Positions 1 to 8,166 of a DNA stretch of 64,000 nt are shown one piece after another. Location of the stretch: assembly GCA_964367935.1 (NCBI GenBank), contig CAYIYZ010000002.1, positions 186,001 to 250,000 on the forward strand. The letters are read 5' to 3'. Numbering within the stretch: position 1 is the first letter of the stretch; each line of letters starts with the position of its first letter. A program made the position numbers and the translations under genes. This stretch comes from Scatomorpha sp964367935. GTDB lineage: Bacteria; Bacillota; Clostridia; Oscillospirales; Oscillospiraceae. Below the pieces are notes generated by a model that searched no databases, was not told the DNA's origin, and worked only from the letters and a program-made list of their open reading frames with translations.

Positions 1-752
1 TGGAGCTTGATGTAACGGCGTCCTTGTATGGCCGAGATGTAATACTGCAGGACGAGAGTTCTGTACGGTATACTGTTGAGGGCGAGATTGGCAGTGTAGA
101 TGCTGAGGGCGTGTTCACGGCAGAGGGTGAGCCATCTGCTGAGGGCAAGATAATTGTGGAGTTAGGCGACTTACGTCGTGAGATTTCGGTTAACATAACA
201 TTCGAATTTCCAGACATGAAGGATCACTGGGCGGCGGAGTACGTTAAGGAGTTGTATGAGTTGGGTGTGGTAAACGGCGTGTCGGAGACGGAGTACGGGC
301 CGGAACTGGGCTTAAAGCGTGGCGATTTCATATTGATGTTGTATAGGGCGGCAGGCAGTCCTGAGGTAAGTGAAGACTTTTCAATGCCGTTTTCGGATGT
401 AGAGGAAAGTGCGTACTATGCGATGTCGATAAAATGGGCGGCGGAGCAGGGCATAGCGCAGGGCACCGGCGAGGGCAGTTTTGCGCCCGAGGATGGCTTG
501 ACGAGAGAGCAGGGCATAACGTTTATGTATAGGTCCCTTGCGGCATTGGGCGTAAGTTTTGAGGGCGAGCCTGCAGATATAGAGAGCATGTACGAGGATG
601 CGGATATGGTGTCGGACTGGGCGGTTGAGGCCTTGTCTGTGCTGAGTGCAATGGGCATAATAGAGGGTACTGATGGCAAAGTAAATCCGCAGTCGGCGTT
701 GACGAGGTCGCAGATGGCAAAGATACTGACAGTGACATTATATAGGATTTAA
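1..752 (+). CDS. SLH-domain surface protein, C-terminal part (5' end outside window)
   Basis: The reading frame is open from base 3 to the stop at 752, so the gene begins upstream of the window; a TTG at 24 is in frame but has no role I can support. What remains is a short Big-like beta region (about the first 65 residues) followed by three S-layer-homology repeats. Each repeat has the usual start (FPDMKDHWA, FSDVEES, YEDADMVSDWA) and an arginine-containing end (LKRGDF, LTREQG, LTRSQM). SLH triplets bind pyruvylated secondary cell-wall polymer, so the protein is probably a secreted, wall-attached enzyme or structural protein. The catalytic part, if any, is not in the window. No convincing terminator follows the stop. 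Confidence 0.85.
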   Translation, partial: ELDVTASLYGRDVILQDESSVRYTVEGEIGSVDAEGVFTAEGEPSAEGKIIVELGDLRREISVNITFEFPDMKDHWAAEYVKELYELGVVNGVSETEYGPELGLKRGDFILMLYRAAGSPEVSEDFSMPFSDVEESAYYAMSIKWAAEQGIAQGTGEGSFAPEDGLTREQGITFMYRSLAALGVSFEGEPADIESMYEDADMVSDWAVEALSVLSAMGIIEGTDGKVNPQSALTRSQMAKILTVTLYRI

Positions 753-768
753 AAAGTTGTTAGATTGT

Positions 769-798
769 TTGACTTTAGATGAGTAGATGTGATAAAAT
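769..798 (+). promoter_or_regulatory. Candidate sigma-A promoter for the DHH phosphoesterase gene
   Basis: TTGACT (769-774) and TAAAAT (793-798) are separated by 18 bases, 57 bases upstream of the start codon of the next gene. Inference from consensus only. Confidence 0.45.
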
Positions 799-854
799 GG
801 TTAAAAGGGAAAAATGTGATAGTAAGAAATTTTGGATAATCGGGAGGTATAGAT

Positions 855-1769
855 ATGAGGTTGGTAACGCGCTCTGATTTCGATGGTTTGGCATGTGCGG
901 CTTTGTTAAAGCAGGTGGGTGTCATAGATCACTGGAAGTTTGCGCATCCGAAGGATTTGCAGGACGGACTGTTGGAGATAGGGCCTGACGATTGTTTGGC
1001 GAATGTACCCTATGTTGAGGGTTGCGGATTATGGTTTGACCATCATTCGAGTGAGCATGAGCGTTTGGAGTTAGAGGGCAAGTATAAGGGCGAGAGCCGT
1101 TTAGCGCCTTCGTGTGCGAGGATCATATACGAGTACTATGGTGGAGCGGAGCAGTTTCCGGGCATGGAGCCTATGATGGAGGCTGTTGACAAGGTTGACT
1201 CGGCCAATTTGACAAAGGACGAGGTTTTAGCGCCACCACCTTGGGTGCTTTTGGGTTACTTGATGGACCCGAGGACGGGTTTGGGACGTTGGCGTGAGTT
1301 CACTATCCCGAACTATGCTTTGATGGAAAAGCTCATAGACTGCTGCATCACGATGACGATAGATGAGATCATGGCGATGCCCGATATTAGGGAGCGAGTT
1401 GAGGTCTATTGGGAGCAGAACGAGAAGTTCATCGAGATGGTGCACAAGTATACGAGGGTGGACGGTGACGTTATCATCAGCGACTTGAGGGGCGTAGACC
1501 CGATTTATACGGGCAATAGGTTCATGATCTATAGTTTGTATCCCGAGCAGAATATATCGATATGGATAGTAAGCGGCAGGGGCGGCGAGGGCTGCAGTTG
1601 TGCTGTTGGCTATTCGGTGATTAATAGGACGTCGAACGTGGACGTTGGCAAGCTGATGTTAAAGTACGGTGGCGGTGGTCATAAGGCTGTTGGCACCTGC
1701 CAGTTTGACAATGAGAGCATGGAAGAGAAGGTCAAGAGTTTAATAGCGGAGCTTGTAGCTGCGAAATAG
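855..1769 (+). CDS. DHH family phosphoesterase
   Basis: This 304-residue protein has the two parts of the DHH superfamily. The N-terminal domain begins with a phosphoesterase-type strand (VTRSDFDGLACAALL) and carries the name-giving WFDHHSS motif near residue 70. The C-terminal DHHA1-type substrate-binding domain ends with the glycine-rich GGGGHKAVGTCQF stretch. Family members hydrolyse phosphodiester or phosphoanhydride bonds (nanoRNA, pAp, cyclic dinucleotides, inorganic pyrophosphate) with Mn2+; the exact substrate cannot be told from sequence, and exopolyphosphatase is only a common database label. The ATG has a good GGGAGG site. It appears monocistronic: its own promoter lies upstream and a terminator follows directly. 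Confidence 0.85.
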   Translation: MRLVTRSDFDGLACAALLKQVGVIDHWKFAHPKDLQDGLLEIGPDDCLANVPYVEGCGLWFDHHSSEHERLELEGKYKGESRLAPSCARIIYEYYGGAEQFPGMEPMMEAVDKVDSANLTKDEVLAPPPWVLLGYLMDPRTGLGRWREFTIPNYALMEKLIDCCITMTIDEIMAMPDIRERVEVYWEQNEKFIEMVHKYTRVDGDVIISDLRGVDPIYTGNRFMIYSLYPEQNISIWIVSGRGGEGCSCAVGYSVINRTSNVDVGKLMLKYGGGGHKAVGTCQFDNESMEEKVKSLIAELVAAK

Positions 1770-1780
1770 GTCAAATAGTA

Positions 1781-1807
1781 AAAACACCCCGAGAGGGGTG
1801 TTTTTTT
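1781..1807 (+). terminator. Rho-independent terminator after DHH phosphoesterase
   Basis: A 10-bp perfect stem (AAAACACCCC with GGGGTGTTTT) closes a GAGA tetraloop and ends in a run of seven T, 12 bases after the stop codon. Confidence 0.9.
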
Positions 1808-1846
1808 AGTGAATAGCGAGTAGTTAACATAACATTAAACATACAT

Positions 1847-1874
1847 AAATAAAAACCTCCCTAAAGGGAGGTTT
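1847..1874 (-). terminator. Rho-independent terminator of the flagellin gene
   Basis: A 9-bp stem (AAACCTCCC/GGGAGGTTT, 1853-1874) with a four-base loop is followed on the minus strand by TTTTTATTT. It lies about 50 bases past the flagellin stop. It is partly symmetrical and could also act on plus-strand read-through. Confidence 0.8.
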
Positions 1875-1926
1875 CTATTTTTAATGCGTAAGGTTACTGA
1901 TAAACTCTTACAATTAAGCGGAACGC

Positions 1927-3669
1927 TTACTGCAGAAGCTGCAGAACGCCCTGCGGGATCTGGTTTGCCTGTGCGAGCATAGCCTGAGAAGCCTGTACGA
2001 GGATGTTGTTCTTCGTGTAAGCCATCATCTCTTCAGCCATGTCAACGTCACGGATACGGCTCTCAGCAGCAGTTAGGTTCTCTGTCGTTACGCCGAGGTT
2101 GTTGATGGTGTGATCCAAACGGTTCTGGATAGCACCGAGGTCACCTCTCTGAGTCGAAACAGTAGAGATAGCAGCCTTGATGTTTGTGATAGCTGCGTCA
2201 GCACCAGCTTCGGTGGTGATGTCTAATCCATCAAGACCAAGAGCTGCAGAACCCATGTCACCAATTGTAACAGTAACCTTCTGAGACGCCTCAGCTGTGT
2301 CACCGACCTGCAGTCTAAGAGCAGATGTTGTGGTTGTTTTTCCTGCAGGAGTGGCAAGCTCAATTATGCTCTGCGCCTTCTCTGCAGTATCAAAGACATG
2401 ATCAGCAGTTGCACTTGTCATCTGCTGCAGTGTCAGTGTTGTACCTGCAAAACCGGCTGAGAAAGTTTCACCATTCACAGTTGCACCGTCAAGAGCCTGA
2501 GTGATTCTGTTTGCAATCTCAAGAGCCTCAGCGTCGCTGATATTATCGGGGTCAGCAACTATATCACTAAATCCAACTACGGAACCAGTTACAGTTGAGG
2601 CTGCCTTGTCAAATGTCACAGTTTTGTCGCCAACCTTTAGGGTCTGCTCTCCTGCTACGAGATCTCTTACTGTAGCAGCATCAAGAGTAACATTAACTTG
2701 AGCAAGTTTCGAAGCTGCGAACTTAGTACCAGGCTCTGTAACCTGTATTGAAGGGTTGAAAGTATTTGTTGTATCAGCAGTTACACTGGTACCTGCAGCA
2801 ACAGATACGGTTATGTTTGAAGCATCAAAAGCTGTGAGGTCGTTATTAGCAACTGCTGCTGTGGTGCCATCGTCACCATCGGTGTTACCAGTCTGTGTGA
2901 AAGAGATAACGCCATCAGCATAAGTGGCCTCAAAGAAAGCGCCGCCAATTTCAAATACGTTAGCTGCAGCACCCTCAGAAGCACCTTGACCAACATCTAA
3001 AGCAAAATCTGTCCAATCAAGTGAACCAGCAGTAAGGGCACCATTTGCAGACAGAGTCAAAGCCTTACCACCAACAGTTACTGTCAAAGTAGTAGCATTG
3101 TCAGCAATGTCAGCACTAGCAGTTAAACCTTGCATAGAGGTTAGGTCAACTTCAAATGCAGCAGCTTTGTATGCAGCTCCTGCTTTTTCGGTTGTAACTA
3201 CATTAACTGTTGCCATTGTTGTTGTATCGGTTACAGTCGTGCTGTCTACCAAGCTACCATCAAGTAGATCAATGCCATTAAAGTTCGTGGTCTCTGCGAT
3301 TCTGTCGATTTCTTCGTTAAGAGCGTTAATCTCAGCCTGCAGATTTGCACGGTCTTCAGTTGCATATGTACCGTTAGCGGACTGTGTTGCAAGCTCTACC
3401 ATACGGTTAAGCATGGAGTGAACTTCTGTCAGTGCGCCTTCAGCTGTCTGTACAAGAGAGATACCGTCGTTTGCGTTCTTCTGCGCTGTCTCAAGACCTG
3501 TGATCTGAGCACGCATCTTCTCGCTTATTGCAAGACCTGCAGCGTCGTCGCCCGCACGGTTGATCTTGTAACCGGAAGATAGCTTCTCAAGGTTCTTCGC
3601 AACTGCGGAGTTGTTGATTCCGAGGTTTCTGTAAGAGTTCATTGCTGTAATATTGTGTTGAATACGCAT
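1927..3669 (-). CDS. fliC: Flagellin
   Basis: The 580-residue product is the filament subunit. The conserved N-terminal D0/D1 segment (about residues 1-140: MRIQHNITAMNS, LSSGYKINRAGDDAAGLAISE) and C-terminal D1/D0 segment (last 85 residues: SRIRDVDMAEEM, ending QIPQGVLQLLQ) are intact. Between them is a variable, Thr/Ala-rich surface region of about 350 residues, larger than in the 300-residue minimal flagellins. I place the start at 3669, behind an AAGGAGG site; the frame stays open 17 codons further upstream, but that part is the structured leader. It has its own sigma-28-type promoter and terminator. Translation is probably controlled by CsrA and FliW, both encoded in this window. Confidence 0.97.
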   Translation of the reverse strand: MRIQHNITAMNSYRNLGINNSAVAKNLEKLSSGYKINRAGDDAAGLAISEKMRAQITGLETAQKNANDGISLVQTAEGALTEVHSMLNRMVELATQSANGTYATEDRANLQAEINALNEEIDRIAETTNFNGIDLLDGSLVDSTTVTDTTTMATVNVVTTEKAGAAYKAAAFEVDLTSMQGLTASADIADNATTLTVTVGGKALTLSANGALTAGSLDWTDFALDVGQGASEGAAANVFEIGGAFFEATYADGVISFTQTGNTDGDDGTTAAVANNDLTAFDASNITVSVAAGTSVTADTTNTFNPSIQVTEPGTKFAASKLAQVNVTLDAATVRDLVAGEQTLKVGDKTVTFDKAASTVTGSVVGFSDIVADPDNISDAEALEIANRITQALDGATVNGETFSAGFAGTTLTLQQMTSATADHVFDTAEKAQSIIELATPAGKTTTTSALRLQVGDTAEASQKVTVTIGDMGSAALGLDGLDITTEAGADAAITNIKAAISTVSTQRGDLGAIQNRLDHTINNLGVTTENLTAAESRIRDVDMAEEMMAYTKNNILVQASQAMLAQANQIPQGVLQLLQ

Positions 3670-3672
3670 TTT

Positions 3673-3690
3673 AATTTCCTCCTTGAAATT
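3673..3690 (-). promoter_or_regulatory. Probable CsrA-binding hairpin over the flagellin ribosome site
   Basis: On the minus strand a perfect 6-bp stem (AATTTC/GAAATT) presents the loop AAGGAG, which is the Shine-Dalgarno sequence itself, ending four bases before the ATG. A GGA in a hairpin loop is the established CsrA recognition feature, and the Bacillus subtilis hag leader has an equivalent site at the same place. Binding here would block ribosomes. Confidence 0.7.
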
Positions 3691-3697
3691 ATATGGG

Positions 3698-3711
3698 GGG
3701 CGTCCTTGCCC
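3698..3711 (-). promoter_or_regulatory. Probable upstream CsrA-binding hairpin in the flagellin leader
   Basis: GGGC-AAGGAC-GCCC on the minus strand forms a 4-bp G/C stem with GGA in the six-base loop. It ends seven bases before the second hairpin that covers the ribosome site, the arrangement expected for a CsrA dimer bridging two sites. Confidence 0.65.
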
Positions 3712-3774
3712 TCCCGCCATTTAAATTACCCCTAAGTAAGGGGTGCCGTGGTAATCGTCCGCGGCCAACGGACT

Positions 3775-3788
3775 CTTGACATGTCAAG
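3775..3788. repeat. 14-bp perfect palindrome in the flagellin leader
   Basis: CTTGACATGTCAAG reads the same on both strands and lies about 20 bases inside the predicted transcript. It may be an operator or an RNA stem; nothing in the sequence says which. Neighbouring leader bases also contain AGCATT/AATGCT and ACCCCT/AGGGGT inverted repeats. Confidence 0.5.
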
Positions 3789-3814
3789 CATTCTTTCTGA
3801 AATGCTCACTTACC

Positions 3815-3840
3815 ATATCGTCCGCTTTTTCCCACACTTA
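3815..3840 (-). promoter_or_regulatory. Sigma-28-type promoter of flagellin
   Basis: On the minus strand TAAG, 14 bases, then GACGATAT. This matches the sigma-28/SigD form (TAAA-N15-GCCGATAA) in both boxes and is nearly identical to the site before fliD in this window. It predicts a leader of roughly 135-140 bases. Confidence 0.75.
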
Positions 3841-3881
3841 AGGGTAATTTTCATATTTTTTTAAAAATATTTCAATTTTCT

Positions 3882-4571
3882 CTATTTTGCAACCGCTCTT
3901 TGCCTTGTGCCCACCTTCGCAAGCAACATGCCGCCTATATTCGCACAGGGTGCCTCTATAGTCACCGCACCTATCTTCTGCGCCGCCATGGGCATCCCAT
4001 ACACCACACAGCTACTCTTATTCTGACCTATGGTATATGCTCCGTTTCTACGCATAGACAGCAGACCCTCCGCACCGTCTGTGCCCATGCCGGTTAATAT
4101 GACACCTATACTGTCACGGCACACGGCGGCGCTCGCAACAGAGTGAAACAGCACGTCAACTGACGGACTATGTCCGTTTACTTTCACATCGGGTCGACAG
4201 CTAACCGTCAAAGAGTTACCGATAGCGATAACCCTTGTCTGTAAATTCCCCGGCGCAATGAGGATAAGCCCCCTCTTTAAAGCGTCACCGTTTTTAGCCT
4301 CACGCACCTCCATTTTACAGATGCCATCCAAACGTTTAGCATACATGTTTGTGAATCCCGGCGGCATATGCTGAGCAACAACTATGGGCGGAAAGTCGGC
4401 AGGTAGCTGCTTGACAACCTCAAGCACTGCCTCCGTTCCGCCTGTTGATGCGCCTATCACAATTAAACGTATTTCCTTAACGTCACTTGTTGCAATTGCA
4501 CTTATATTATTAGGAGTGCCCGTTACCACGTTTAGCATCGTCCTCCCTGTTGAGTTCACTTCAACATCCAC
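3882..4571 (-). CDS. cheB: CheB-type protein-glutamate methylesterase, catalytic domain only
   Basis: CheB removes methyl groups from chemoreceptor glutamates. The 229-residue product holds just the esterase domain: the serine nucleophile in GASTGG (Ser42), the His in AQHMPPGF (His68) and the Asp in the GMGTDGAEG motif. The usual N-terminal receiver domain is missing; only about 32 unremarkable residues precede the catalytic domain, and the upstream gap of 45 bases to cheR holds no receiver remnant. It is last in the cheA-cheW-cheR-cheB operon. The start is uncertain: GTG 4571 overlaps a GAGGTGG site, so GTG 4559 (225 residues) fits the ribosome-site spacing better. Confidence 0.88.
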   Translation of the reverse strand: MDVEVNSTGRTMLNVVTGTPNNISAIATSDVKEIRLIVIGASTGGTEAVLEVVKQLPADFPPIVVAQHMPPGFTNMYAKRLDGICKMEVREAKNGDALKRGLILIAPGNLQTRVIAIGNSLTVSCRPDVKVNGHSPSVDVLFHSVASAAVCRDSIGVILTGMGTDGAEGLLSMRRNGAYTIGQNKSSCVVYGMPMAAQKIGAVTIEAPCANIGGMLLAKVGTRQRAVAK

Positions 4572-4616
4572 CTCGTTAATTTAAATTTTGCCCACAGTAC
4601 ATTATATGTGTACAAA

Positions 4617-5429
4617 CTATTTTCTGTAACCTGCCGGCATAACATAGGTGTAACCGCTTCCGGAGTCCGTTATACTCTCCGTATGCCCAACGAAGAAATG
4701 TCCACCCGGTTTTGTGACATTATAAAAACGCTTTGCCAATGCGTCCTTTGTTGTCTTGTCGAAGTATATCATCACGTTGCGACAAAAGATGATATCAAAA
4801 TCCGTCTTAAACTTAAATGATTCCATCAAATTAGTATATCGAAACACGACGTTATTACGCACCTCGTCCGTGAAAGTGTAAAATCCATTGCGCTCAGACT
4901 TCTTAACATAGCGCTCACGCCAAATAGACGGCAAATCCGCTATCATGTTTTCGCTGTATGTAGCAGCTCGAGCTTCGCACAAGGCACGCTCCGAAATGTC
5001 CGTAGCAAGTACCCTCGTGTCCCATTTAGGTGACTTATTCCTAAAATGGTCGAGCAGAATCATAGATAGGGTATAGGGTTCCTGACCCGATGAGCAACCC
5101 GCACTCCACACTGATACACTGCGCTTGCCCTTCTCGCTTTGCTCCAACGCAGGTAATATCTGCTTTGCTACATAGTCGAAATGAGAGTGCTCACGCATGA
5201 AGTATGTGTAATTCGTCGTAAGCGTATTGACTATCTTCTCTATTTCGTCTGCCGGATTTTTGTTGAGAACATGGCCGATATAGTTTTCAAAGCTACCGTA
5301 TCCACTTGTTTGCACATGCAGGGCAAGGCGACTTTGTATTAACTGCTTTTTAGCGCCCAACTCGATGCCATACTTGTTCTTCATGAAATTAACAAGTCGA
5401 ATGAAATCACGTTCCTGCAAGTCTAACAT
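4617..5429 (-). CDS. cheR: Chemotaxis protein methyltransferase CheR
   Basis: CheR methylates receptor glutamates with S-adenosylmethionine. The 270 residues show the N-terminal helical CheR domain (about 1-75) and the Rossmann methyltransferase domain with its SAM loop (SAGCSSGQEPYTLS, near residue 115), the ATDIS acidic strand and the IIFCRNVMIYFD motif. Length is normal for the family. It sits 13 bases after cheW and upstream of cheB, giving the methylation and demethylation pair in one transcript. The ribosome site before ATG 5429 is weak (GGGACGTG), consistent with translational coupling. Confidence 0.95.
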   Translation of the reverse strand: MLDLQERDFIRLVNFMKNKYGIELGAKKQLIQSRLALHVQTSGYGSFENYIGHVLNKNPADEIEKIVNTLTTNYTYFMREHSHFDYVAKQILPALEQSEKGKRSVSVWSAGCSSGQEPYTLSMILLDHFRNKSPKWDTRVLATDISERALCEARAATYSENMIADLPSIWRERYVKKSERNGFYTFTDEVRNNVVFRYTNLMESFKFKTDFDIIFCRNVMIYFDKTTKDALAKRFYNVTKPGGHFFVGHTESITDSGSGYTYVMPAGYRK

Positions 5430-5442
5430 AATATCACGTCCC

Positions 5443-5895
5443 TTATGCGCTTAGTATTGCTACAGTGTTGAGAAGCAATACTACAGAGCCGTCACCTATT
5501 CGTATCATAGCGTCAGCCAAATCACTTTGATTTTCGACGGGGATAGGGGAAGCCTTAGCAGCATTAATTTCCTGTACTTGCAGAACACTGTCTACAGCAA
5601 GACCGACGAAGGTGGAATCAACTTCTATAATGATTATGCAAGTCGTTGAATCATATTCGGCAAACTCACGTCCCATACGTAAGCGCAAATCAATGACAGG
5701 GATAACCTGACCTCTTAAATTTATGATACCTCTAACGTAATCGGGAACTACAGGCAAGGGTCTTATTGAGTAGTTAGCGATTATCTCTATGACGTACTCT
5801 GTGCTTATGCCCATTATTAGGCCATCTGTCACAAAAGTCAAATAACGCTGATTTTCGGGTACAGCGCTGTATTCGTAATCCATCATTTCTGTCAT
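5443..5895 (-). CDS. cheW: Chemotaxis coupling protein CheW
   Basis: This 150-residue single-domain CheW adaptor links chemoreceptors to CheA in the membrane-associated array. The sequence shows the family's core: YLTFVTDGLIMGI, VPDYVRGIINLRGQVIPVIDLRLRMG (shown in part) and the VGLAVDSVLQVQEI strand pair. It follows cheA after 19 bases with an AGGGAGG site. A second CheW domain is encoded in the window in CheV (34119-35039). Confidence 0.95.
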   Translation of the reverse strand: MTEMMDYEYSAVPENQRYLTFVTDGLIMGISTEYVIEIIANYSIRPLPVVPDYVRGIINLRGQVIPVIDLRLRMGREFAEYDSTTCIIIIEVDSTFVGLAVDSVLQVQEINAAKASPIPVENQSDLADAMIRIGDGSVVLLLNTVAILSA

Positions 5896-5914
5896 AATAC
5901 TGTCCTCCCTAAAA

Positions 5915-8020
5915 TCAAAGTGTTTGTTGTGCTGCGATGAATAGATCGCCGACGTCCAATATAATGCTGATATTACCGTCGCCCAGTATGGTGCAGCCGC
6001 TTATGCCGGAGCTCTTTATAGCAAAGCTGTTAAGATAGCTCGGTAGGGGCTTGACCACAACTTGACGCTCGCCCAGTAGTCTATCTACAAACAGACAATA
6101 TGACCTGTCGCCTGCCTCTACCCAGATGAGTATACCGTCATCTACAACCTCGGACTCGGGCACTATACCAAACGCCCTATGCAAACGCACAACAGGGTAG
6201 AAGTGCCCCATGCAGGATATGATCTCGTGCCCGGAGGCATCGTGTACGATGTCCGAGGATTTCGCCTTGAACGACTGACGTATATTCGAGATGGGGATGG
6301 TGAAAGTCTGGTCGCCGACCGAAATTTCCATTCCACCGACTATAGCCAAAGTCAAGGGGATTTTCAAAGTAAAGCAGACGCCTTCGTCACTGTCGTTTGA
6401 TATTGTAACAGTACCACCGACCGACTCGACGTTCTTTTTAACGACGTCGAGACCGACACCACGACCTGAATATTCAGTAACTTTCGCATTTGTCGAGAAG
6501 CCGGGGAGCATTAGCATGTTGAGTATCTCTTTTTTTGTGTACTCATCTTCAGGCCTTGATAAAAGCCCCTTCTTAGAAGCCTTTGCGAGCACGCTGACGG
6601 TATCAATATCAGCACCATCGTTTGCGACCTTAATGACAACCTCACTGCCGGTATGCTCAGCAGATAGAGTGATGTTACCTTGAGCGCTCTTACCGGCGGC
6701 AATACGCTCTGCGGCTGTTTTCTCTATACCGTGGTCCATGGCATTACGCACAAGGTGCATGATGGGGTCGCCTATGGTGTCGACTATCGTCTTATCGACC
6801 TCCGTATCCTCACCTATGATGGAGAGATGCACGTCTTTATTGAGCGTCTTCGACATATCACGCACGATACGGTTCATTTTCTGGAATACACCGGAGACAG
6901 AAACCATTCGCAAGGACATGGCGATATCCTGCAGGTCATCGGTCAGCTTACGAAGCTGACGAGTAGACTTAAGGAAACCGTCAAGCTTGACATTAGCAAG
7001 CTCAGGTGAAGAAGCGACCATAGACTCGGTGATGACAATCTCGCCGACAACAGCCATAAGCTTATCAAGCTTGCTGAGGCTGACGCTAATGAGACTCTGC
7101 TTAGATTGATTTATGGTTTTGAGCTGATTTGAAAGATCGGCGTTGTTCGCCGCGGGTTTGGCAGATTCAGGTGACTCAGCCGACTTTTCCTCAACTACGG
7201 GTGCCTGAACGACATCGCTAACAGAGGGGACGGGCACACTCTCAACAGGTGTTGGGTCGGGATTGCTGTTATAGGCAGGGTTAACTATGCCTTCGTAAGA
7301 ACGAATATTAGTCAAACTCTGTAGTGCTGACATGCTGTCACTCATGTCCTGCTCGGAGCTAAGACCCAAGAAAAAGCCGTTATTTAGTATGTACTCTGAG
7401 GTAGCTGAGTTTGTTTCGACGTCCGGCGGATAGTGTGTAAACTCTATACCGGCTTCTGAGACGGTGTTGACTACGATAAATGCACGCAAACTCTCCATGC
7501 CACAGTCCTCGTCAAAGAGGATGTGGAGCAAGTAGGGAGTTTTAAGCTCAGGCAAATCATAGTCGCCGAAACTGCCCTTAGCCTCAGTGACTGTCTCGCC
7601 GGCCGGTGCCTCGGCGGATTTACTGAGGAAAGAGTCTATTTCGTGAATGAAGGCTTCGACGTCTTTTGTCAGAGCTTCACCACGCTCAACCTTTTCGACA
7701 TCTTCTTTTAGCCTGTCATTGCACTTAAACAAAAGATTGAAAAGTTCATTCTTTTGCTCCGAAGTAAATCCACCCATGCCATGTTCGCGGATTTCAAAGA
7801 ACAAATCCTCGACGTGATGGGCGATTTCCATTAGCGGCATAAAATCCATCATGGCAGATGAACCTTTTATCGTGTGCATACTACGAAAGATTTCGTTAAT
7901 CGCATCGATAGTGAGTTCACCTGTGGACTCGGCCTCTAAGAGGATTTCGTCCAATTTTTCGAGCAGGGAGTTCGTCTCGAACAGATAAGTTTCCAATAAG
8001 CTGTCATTGTAGTTACTCAT
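5915..8020 (-). CDS. cheA: Chemotaxis sensor histidine kinase CheA
   Basis: CheA autophosphorylates and passes phosphate to CheY. In order, the 701 residues show the P1 Hpt domain with the phospho-accepting His49 (SMHTIKGSS), a P2-like response-regulator docking region (about 170-260), a Pro/Ser/Glu-rich linker, the P3 dimerisation helices, the P4 ATPase (HLVRNAMDHG, NDGADID, GRGVGLDVV) and the P5 CheW-like domain to the end. I start at ATG 8020, ten bases after a GGTGGTG site; the frame is open for 19 more codons upstream, but those are not CheA-like. It is the first gene of the minus-strand che operon. Confidence 0.95.
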   Translation of the reverse strand: MSNYNDSLLETYLFETNSLLEKLDEILLEAESTGELTIDAINEIFRSMHTIKGSSAMMDFMPLMEIAHHVEDLFFEIREHGMGGFTSEQKNELFNLLFKCNDRLKEDVEKVERGEALTKDVEAFIHEIDSFLSKSAEAPAGETVTEAKGSFGDYDLPELKTPYLLHILFDEDCGMESLRAFIVVNTVSEAGIEFTHYPPDVETNSATSEYILNNGFFLGLSSEQDMSDSMSALQSLTNIRSYEGIVNPAYNSNPDPTPVESVPVPSVSDVVQAPVVEEKSAESPESAKPAANNADLSNQLKTINQSKQSLISVSLSKLDKLMAVVGEIVITESMVASSPELANVKLDGFLKSTRQLRKLTDDLQDIAMSLRMVSVSGVFQKMNRIVRDMSKTLNKDVHLSIIGEDTEVDKTIVDTIGDPIMHLVRNAMDHGIEKTAAERIAAGKSAQGNITLSAEHTGSEVVIKVANDGADIDTVSVLAKASKKGLLSRPEDEYTKKEILNMLMLPGFSTNAKVTEYSGRGVGLDVVKKNVESVGGTVTISNDSDEGVCFTLKIPLTLAIVGGMEISVGDQTFTIPISNIRQSFKAKSSDIVHDASGHEIISCMGHFYPVVRLHRAFGIVPESEVVDDGILIWVEAGDRSYCLFVDRLLGERQVVVKPLPSYLNSFAIKSSGISGCTILGDGNISIILDVGDLFIAAQQTL

Positions 8021-8055
8021 AGCTGTTATGCACCACCTAAAAAGAATATTTATAT

Positions 8056-8072
8056 AATCGTAAAGAACGATT
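8056..8072. repeat. Small inverted repeat upstream of cheA
   Basis: AATCGT-AAAGA-ACGATT is a perfect 6-bp inverted repeat with a five-base spacer. It lies inside the predicted cheA leader and also upstream of the divergent gene at 8167. It could be an operator or a leader hairpin. Confidence 0.35.
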
Positions 8073-8112
8073 GCCAAAGCCCCTAAAGCTATGGTAATGT
8101 ATATACATCAAT

Positions 8113-8141
8113 ACTATAACACACTTTTAGTGAAAAGTGAA
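8113..8141 (-). promoter_or_regulatory. Candidate sigma-A promoter of the cheA operon
   Basis: Minus-strand TTCACT (8136-8141) and TATAGT (8113-8118) are separated by 17 bases, about 90 bases before the cheA start. No good sigma-28 site is visible here, which suggests the che operon is not a late flagellar gene. Confidence 0.45.
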
Positions 8142-8166
8142 ATAAAAACTTGCAGAAGGTGGAAGA

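Noticed and set aside
3670..3720. Open frame extending flagellin 17 codons upstream
   Set aside because: The bases form the two CsrA-type hairpins and the ribosome site; all flagellins begin at the MRIQHN-type start, which has AAGGAGG.
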